Part shown: one piece after another, positions 5,385-5,745 of the stretch
Layout of the letters: each line of letters starts with the position of its first letter
Position numbering within the stretch: the stretch's first letter is position 1
Translations under genes and position numbers: made by a program
Source: Gammaproteobacteria bacterium
GTDB lineage: Bacteria > Pseudomonadota > Gammaproteobacteria > Enterobacterales > GCA-2746155
Reading direction: 5' to 3'
Length of the DNA stretch: 5,745 nt
Assembly (NCBI GenBank): GCA_024206355.1
Contig: JAAGZM010000635.1
Span: 1-5,745 of the forward strand
The notes under the pieces: generated by a model
Database searches by the model: none
Seen by the model: only the letters and a program-made list of their open reading frames with translations
Told to the model about the DNA's origin: nothing

Positions 5385-5594
5385 TTATAATGGATTAGCT
5401 CTATTGTTAGCTATTTTAGATTCTTTTTCATTAAAAACAACACCATCTAAACCTAAGTCTGATAACATTTTTAGATCAACATTATCACTCACATTAATTT
5501 TCTGGTATCCAAGCTTATGAAAATAATCCAGTATTGCATTCAGAAGATTTTTGCCAATGGCGTTATAAAAATCAACAATTGCGCTAACTATCAT
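5385..5594 (-). CDS. Small protein, tentatively DUF1127 (YjiS)-like
   Basis: A 69-residue ORF beginning with ATG 5594, which overlaps the last 11 bases of the upstream CsrA-like gene, so translation may be coupled. Only a weak GAG precedes it. Residues 17-52 (NLLNAILDYFHKLGY, then VDLKMLSDLGLDGVVF) follow the pattern of DUF1127 proteins, in which an amphipathic helix precedes an L..L.D.GL motif. The usual Arg-rich stretch is replaced by Lys, Gln and Asn, so the match is loose. DUF1127 proteins are small and some act in RNA turnover and carbon/phosphate physiology in alphaproteobacteria. I infer no specific function here. Confidence 0.5.
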   Translation of the reverse strand: MIVSAIVDFYNAIGKNLLNAILDYFHKLGYQKINVSDNVDLKMLSDLGLDGVVFNEKESKIANNRANPL

Positions 5595-5745
5595 TATCTA
5601 GCTCAGAGCGCAAGATAGTAAATTCTATAGGTGCATCAATACCCACACTAGCCATCTGTCCTTCAATTTTATTAATCGAAATAGTTACACAGCCATCTGA
5701 ACCAAAAATATCACCTATTTTGGTTTCGGGACTGAGTTTTGAATA
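5584..5745 (-). CDS. CsrA-like RNA-binding protein, divergent, 5' end outside the window
   Basis: The last 53 codons of a minus-strand gene, open to the window edge. The translation starts YSKLSPETKIGD and ends RSELDNDS, and contains VTISINKIEGQ and ASVGIDAPIEFTILRSEL. These align with the CsrA pattern ET..IGD, VTVTVLGVKGNQ, then RIGIDAPKEVPVHREEI. The GIDAP block and the Arg equivalent to RNA-binding Arg44 (here in LRSEL) are kept. It departs from CsrA in a few extra residues after IGD (IFGSDGC) and in KIEG replacing GVKG. CsrA proteins are small dimers that bind GGA motifs in mRNA leaders and control translation. The true start should lie only a few codons beyond position 5745. Its 3' end overlaps the DUF1127-like ORF. 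Confidence 0.7.
   Translation of the reverse strand, partial: YSKLSPETKIGDIFGSDGCVTISINKIEGQMASVGIDAPIEFTILRSELDNDS

Noticed and set aside
5338..5520. Plus-strand 60-codon frame at the right edge
   Set aside because: It opposes the more protein-like minus-strand ORF, has no convincing ribosome-binding site and resembles no family I know.
1..5745. CRISPR array, tRNA or rRNA genes, complete insertion sequence
   Set aside because: No spaced direct repeats, no tRNA-like cloverleaf or rRNA core sequence, and no transposase with terminal inverted repeats was seen.

Overview
This is an AT-rich window, roughly one third G+C. Its ECF sigma factor with a membrane anti-sigma factor, a C-terminal outer-membrane-type barrel, and CsrA-like and DUF1127-like proteins suggest a Gram-negative proteobacterium. 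A gammaproteobacterium is my best guess, without taxonomic proof.

Layout. Positions 1-409 are non-coding and end in a promoter and leader for an exported four-EF-hand calcium-binding protein (425-1120, +), which is closed by a strong hairpin terminator (1144-1180). A slightly GC-richer stretch of unexplained DNA (1183-1455) follows, with a second terminator-like hairpin. On the minus strand an ECF sigma factor (2666-2166) and a single-pass anti-sigma factor (2169-1456) overlap by ATGA. Divergent from them, on the plus strand, are a secreted subtilisin-like (S8) serine protease (2837-4279) and, 18 bases later, an outer-membrane beta-barrel protein (about 4298-5203). The barrel gene has no normal start codon in front of its signal peptide. 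The right edge carries the 3' part of a divergent CsrA-like gene (5745-5584, -) overlapping a 69-residue DUF1127-like ORF (5594-5385, -).

Main observation. The motif TGGAAT-N16/17-CGTA, which has the form of an ECF-type promoter (-35 plus -10), occurs three times. It lies in front of the sigma/anti-sigma operon (minus strand, 2753-2727), the protease/barrel operon (plus strand, 2778-2803) and the EF-hand gene (plus strand, 307-333). I saw no fourth copy when reading both strands. The two divergent copies put their -35 elements in a perfect 9-bp inverted repeat.

Interpretation (inference). The window looks like a self-contained ECF regulon: an autoregulated sigma/anti-sigma pair that also drives a secreted protease, an outer-membrane barrel and a secreted Ca2+-binding protein, all acting in the cell envelope. 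The signal sensed is not visible. A calcium- or protease-linked envelope response is a testable idea, not a conclusion.
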